This document shows positions 6,031 to 7,634 of a stretch of DNA of 7,634 bases, one piece after another. A program made the translations under genes and the position numbers. Below the pieces are notes generated by a model. It made no database searches, was not told where the DNA came from, and was given only the letters and a program-made list of their open reading frames with translations. How positions within the stretch are numbered: position 1 is the stretch's first letter; each line of letters starts with the position of its first letter. Location: assembly GCA_002327335.1 (NCBI GenBank), contig DCVH01000076.1, forward strand, positions 930 through 8,563, written 5' to 3'. This DNA comes from Patescibacteria group bacterium UBA2193. Its GTDB lineage: Bacteria > Patescibacteriota > Minisyncoccia > Moranbacterales > DUUL01.

Positions 6031-7515
6031 ATGTCAACTCTCGCAAAATCCGCCCTTTGGGTAACTTTCTCAGAAATTCTTTTCAATCTCTCCGGCTTCA
6101 TCATCCACAGCTTGCTGGGAAGATTTTTGGGACCGGCTGATTATGGTCGCTATGGCATCGTCATAACGCTCACCACCATGGTCATTGTTCTAATCGGCAA
6201 TGGAATCCCCACCGCAATGAGCAAATATATCAGTGAATATTTCGAAAATAATTCACGAATGGTAAAAAAAATAAAAAAACAGGCCGTGTTACTTCAGTTA
6301 ATTATTGTCGGCGGAATAACAATCCTATTTTTCATTTCCATTCCATTGATTTGCCGAGCACTCAACGATCCAACATTGATTCCGCTCTTTCGAATTTCCA
6401 CACTAATAATCCCAGCCTTCGCTGCTGCTTCTTTTTATTTTTCCTATTACACCGGACTTCATCAATTCAATATTCAAGCCTCCCTCAAGACACTTCGTTC
6501 CATTTTCAGAATTGTTTTCGTCGTTGCCCTCGCCTATTTTTGGAAAGTCGAAGGATCAATTATTGGTTATGTCATTGCTCCAGGGCTAGTCTTTCTAACC
6601 GCCTTTATGGTTGACAAATTTTACATAGAACCCCAGCTAAACAAAAAAATAGCAAACGAAAAGGAACGCGACATTGAATTCCCTTGGAAAAAATTGGTCA
6701 ACTATGCGTGGCAAATCGTCATATTTTTCCTTGCTTATGAACTCCTAATCAGTATTGATTTATATTTGGTAAAAGCCCTCTTAAATGACGACCATTTAAC
6801 CGGAATCTATAACGCCGCACTCACGGTCGGGAGAATTCCTTACTATATTTTCTATGCTATGACTGTCTTTCTTTTGCCAATGATCTCAAAATCAACCTCG
6901 GAAAATAATCATGAAAAAACTGCTAAAATCCTGGGCAACTCCCTCAGAATTATGCTCATCCTTTTGGTGCCAATGATTATCCTGATGTCAGTTTTTGCCA
7001 GACCTATTTTGCTTGATTTTTATGGAGCGGAATATACCGAAGGGGCTTATGCGATGTCCATTCTGGAATACGGAGTGGGTTTTCTGACAATTTTTTATGT
7101 AATGAGTTTTGCACTGAATGGTGCTGGGAAAACTAAAGTTATAATGATTATTTCTATTTTTGGTTTTTTCATGAATGCCATTCTGAACTATCTGTTGATA
7201 AAAGAATACGGGATCACTGGATCGGCCGTTGCCACAACCGTCACCTCTTTTATTATCATGCTTTGGATGCTATATTATCTATGGAAATATTTTGGAGTTT
7301 TAATAAAAATAAAGAGTCTTTTGAAAATAGTTATCGCGGGAAGTTTGATGTATACCTCTTCCTTTTTATTCTCCAAGGGAGAAATTGCCTTCCTGTTCTG
7401 GTCAATAATTCTCTTTGCGTTTTACCTGATAATTTTATTTGGCTTGGGTGAAATAAAAAAAGAGGATTGGCAATTCATAAAAAACTCTTTCGCAAAAAAA
7501 CCATCTGTTAATTAA
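6031..7515 (+). CDS. Oligosaccharide/polysaccharide flippase (Wzx-like, MATE/MOP superfamily)
   Basis: The 494-aa protein has about 12-14 hydrophobic segments spread over its whole length, the usual size and topology of lipid-linked oligosaccharide flippases, which move undecaprenyl-linked glycans from the inner to the outer face of the membrane. Family-like sequence is clear at the N-terminus: SALWVTFSEILFNLSGFII (7-25), then LLGRFLGPADYGRYG (28-42), the conserved LGR-LGPxxYG signature. Mid-protein SIDLYLVKALL (241-251) followed by LTGIYNAA (256-263) matches the region around the conserved Asp of TM7. Later landmarks are ALNGAGKTKV (361-370) and AILNYLLIKEYGITGSAVAT (383-402). The C-terminus is basic and cytoplasmic. 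It is 39 nt downstream of the kinase-like gene and shares the window with two glycosyltransferases, consistent with a glycan export role. The exact substrate (teichoic-like, capsule, S-layer glycan) cannot be told. Confidence 0.88.
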   Translation: MSTLAKSALWVTFSEILFNLSGFIIHSLLGRFLGPADYGRYGIVITLTTMVIVLIGNGIPTAMSKYISEYFENNSRMVKKIKKQAVLLQLIIVGGITILFFISIPLICRALNDPTLIPLFRISTLIIPAFAAASFYFSYYTGLHQFNIQASLKTLRSIFRIVFVVALAYFWKVEGSIIGYVIAPGLVFLTAFMVDKFYIEPQLNKKIANEKERDIEFPWKKLVNYAWQIVIFFLAYELLISIDLYLVKALLNDDHLTGIYNAALTVGRIPYYIFYAMTVFLLPMISKSTSENNHEKTAKILGNSLRIMLILLVPMIILMSVFARPILLDFYGAEYTEGAYAMSILEYGVGFLTIFYVMSFALNGAGKTKVIMIISIFGFFMNAILNYLLIKEYGITGSAVATTVTSFIIMLWMLYYLWKYFGVLIKIKSLLKIVIAGSLMYTSSFLFSKGEIAFLFWSIILFAFYLIILFGLGEIKKEDWQFIKNSFAKKPSVN

Positions 7516-7531
7516 TTTAAATAATAAAAAA

Positions 7532-7634
7532 ATGAAAAGCAATCTTAATGTTTTTTTTCTGATAGCAATAATTGCCCTCGTTGGCATTGTGGTTTATTTC
7601 GTATTGAAACCATTCCTGGTCCCATTCTTTCTGG
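7532..7634 (+). CDS. AI-2E/PerM-family membrane protein, N-terminal fragment (cut by window end)
   Basis: Thirty-four codons are present before the window ends. They encode MKSNLNVFFLIAIIALV followed by a second part of the same hydrophobic segment and the motif VLKPFLVPFFL. A first TM segment leading into LKPFLxPFxxA is characteristic of the AI-2E transporter family (formerly UPF0118, PerM-like), whose members have about eight TM segments in roughly 340-380 residues. The family includes exporters of small molecules and a Na+(Li+)/H+ antiporter, so no specific substrate can be claimed. The ATG lies 16 nt after the flippase stop, preceded by an A-rich run without a Shine-Dalgarno, and is probably co-transcribed. 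The call rests on a short but typical stretch. Confidence 0.65.
   Translation, partial: MKSNLNVFFLIAIIALVGIVVYFVLKPFLVPFFL

Overview
This window reads as AT-rich bacterial DNA, by eye about one third G+C. All recognisable genes lie on the + strand and use the standard code. None of the starts I accept has a GGAGG-type ribosome binding site. The gene content, the A/T-rich gaps with heptamer-like repeats and the sequence style suggest a Patescibacteria/CPR (Parcubacteria-like) genome. This assignment is inference: no rRNA or other marker gene is present.

Left block (45-3583): a tight three-gene unit for extracytoplasmic or surface glycans. It holds a 651-aa polytopic GT-C-type membrane protein, a 140-aa single-TM protein with a DUF1616-like outer domain, and a family 4 (GT-B) glycosyltransferase. 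The gaps are 6 nt and a 1-nt TAATG overlap, which implies co-transcription and coupled translation of the last two.

Gap (3584-3864, 281 nt): the only sizeable intergenic region. It contains an 18-bp A/T palindrome, a striking 26-bp inverted repeat with a 24-nt loop (25 Watson-Crick pairs and one G.T), and a weak sigma70-like promoter with a TGTGA/TCACA dyad before the next gene. No G+C-rich stem followed by a T tract, that is no ordinary terminator, is visible. The window's only good Shine-Dalgarno sequence (AGGAG) sits at the inner edge of this hairpin, in front of a 12-codon ORF whose start codon lies in the stem.

Right block (3865-7634): a divergent RtcB-family RNA ligase, a thymidylate-kinase-like P-loop protein, an oligosaccharide/polysaccharide flippase (MATE/MOP type), and the first 34 codons of an AI-2E/PerM-type membrane protein cut by the window end. 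Gaps are 21, 39 and 16 nt, so this may be a second transcription unit.

How they fit: the GT4 enzyme would build lipid-linked glycan on the cytoplasmic face, the flippase would move it across the membrane, and the GT-C protein would transfer sugar on the outer face. RtcB and the kinase-like protein do not obviously belong to that pathway. The most interesting item is the RtcB homologue. It keeps the Cys and His ligands and the guanylylated His, but by motif alignment it lacks the metal-binding Asp, the Arg of HSGSRG, the Lys of HRKGA and the C-terminal Lys. It is therefore either an altered-activity paralogue or a distinct subfamily.
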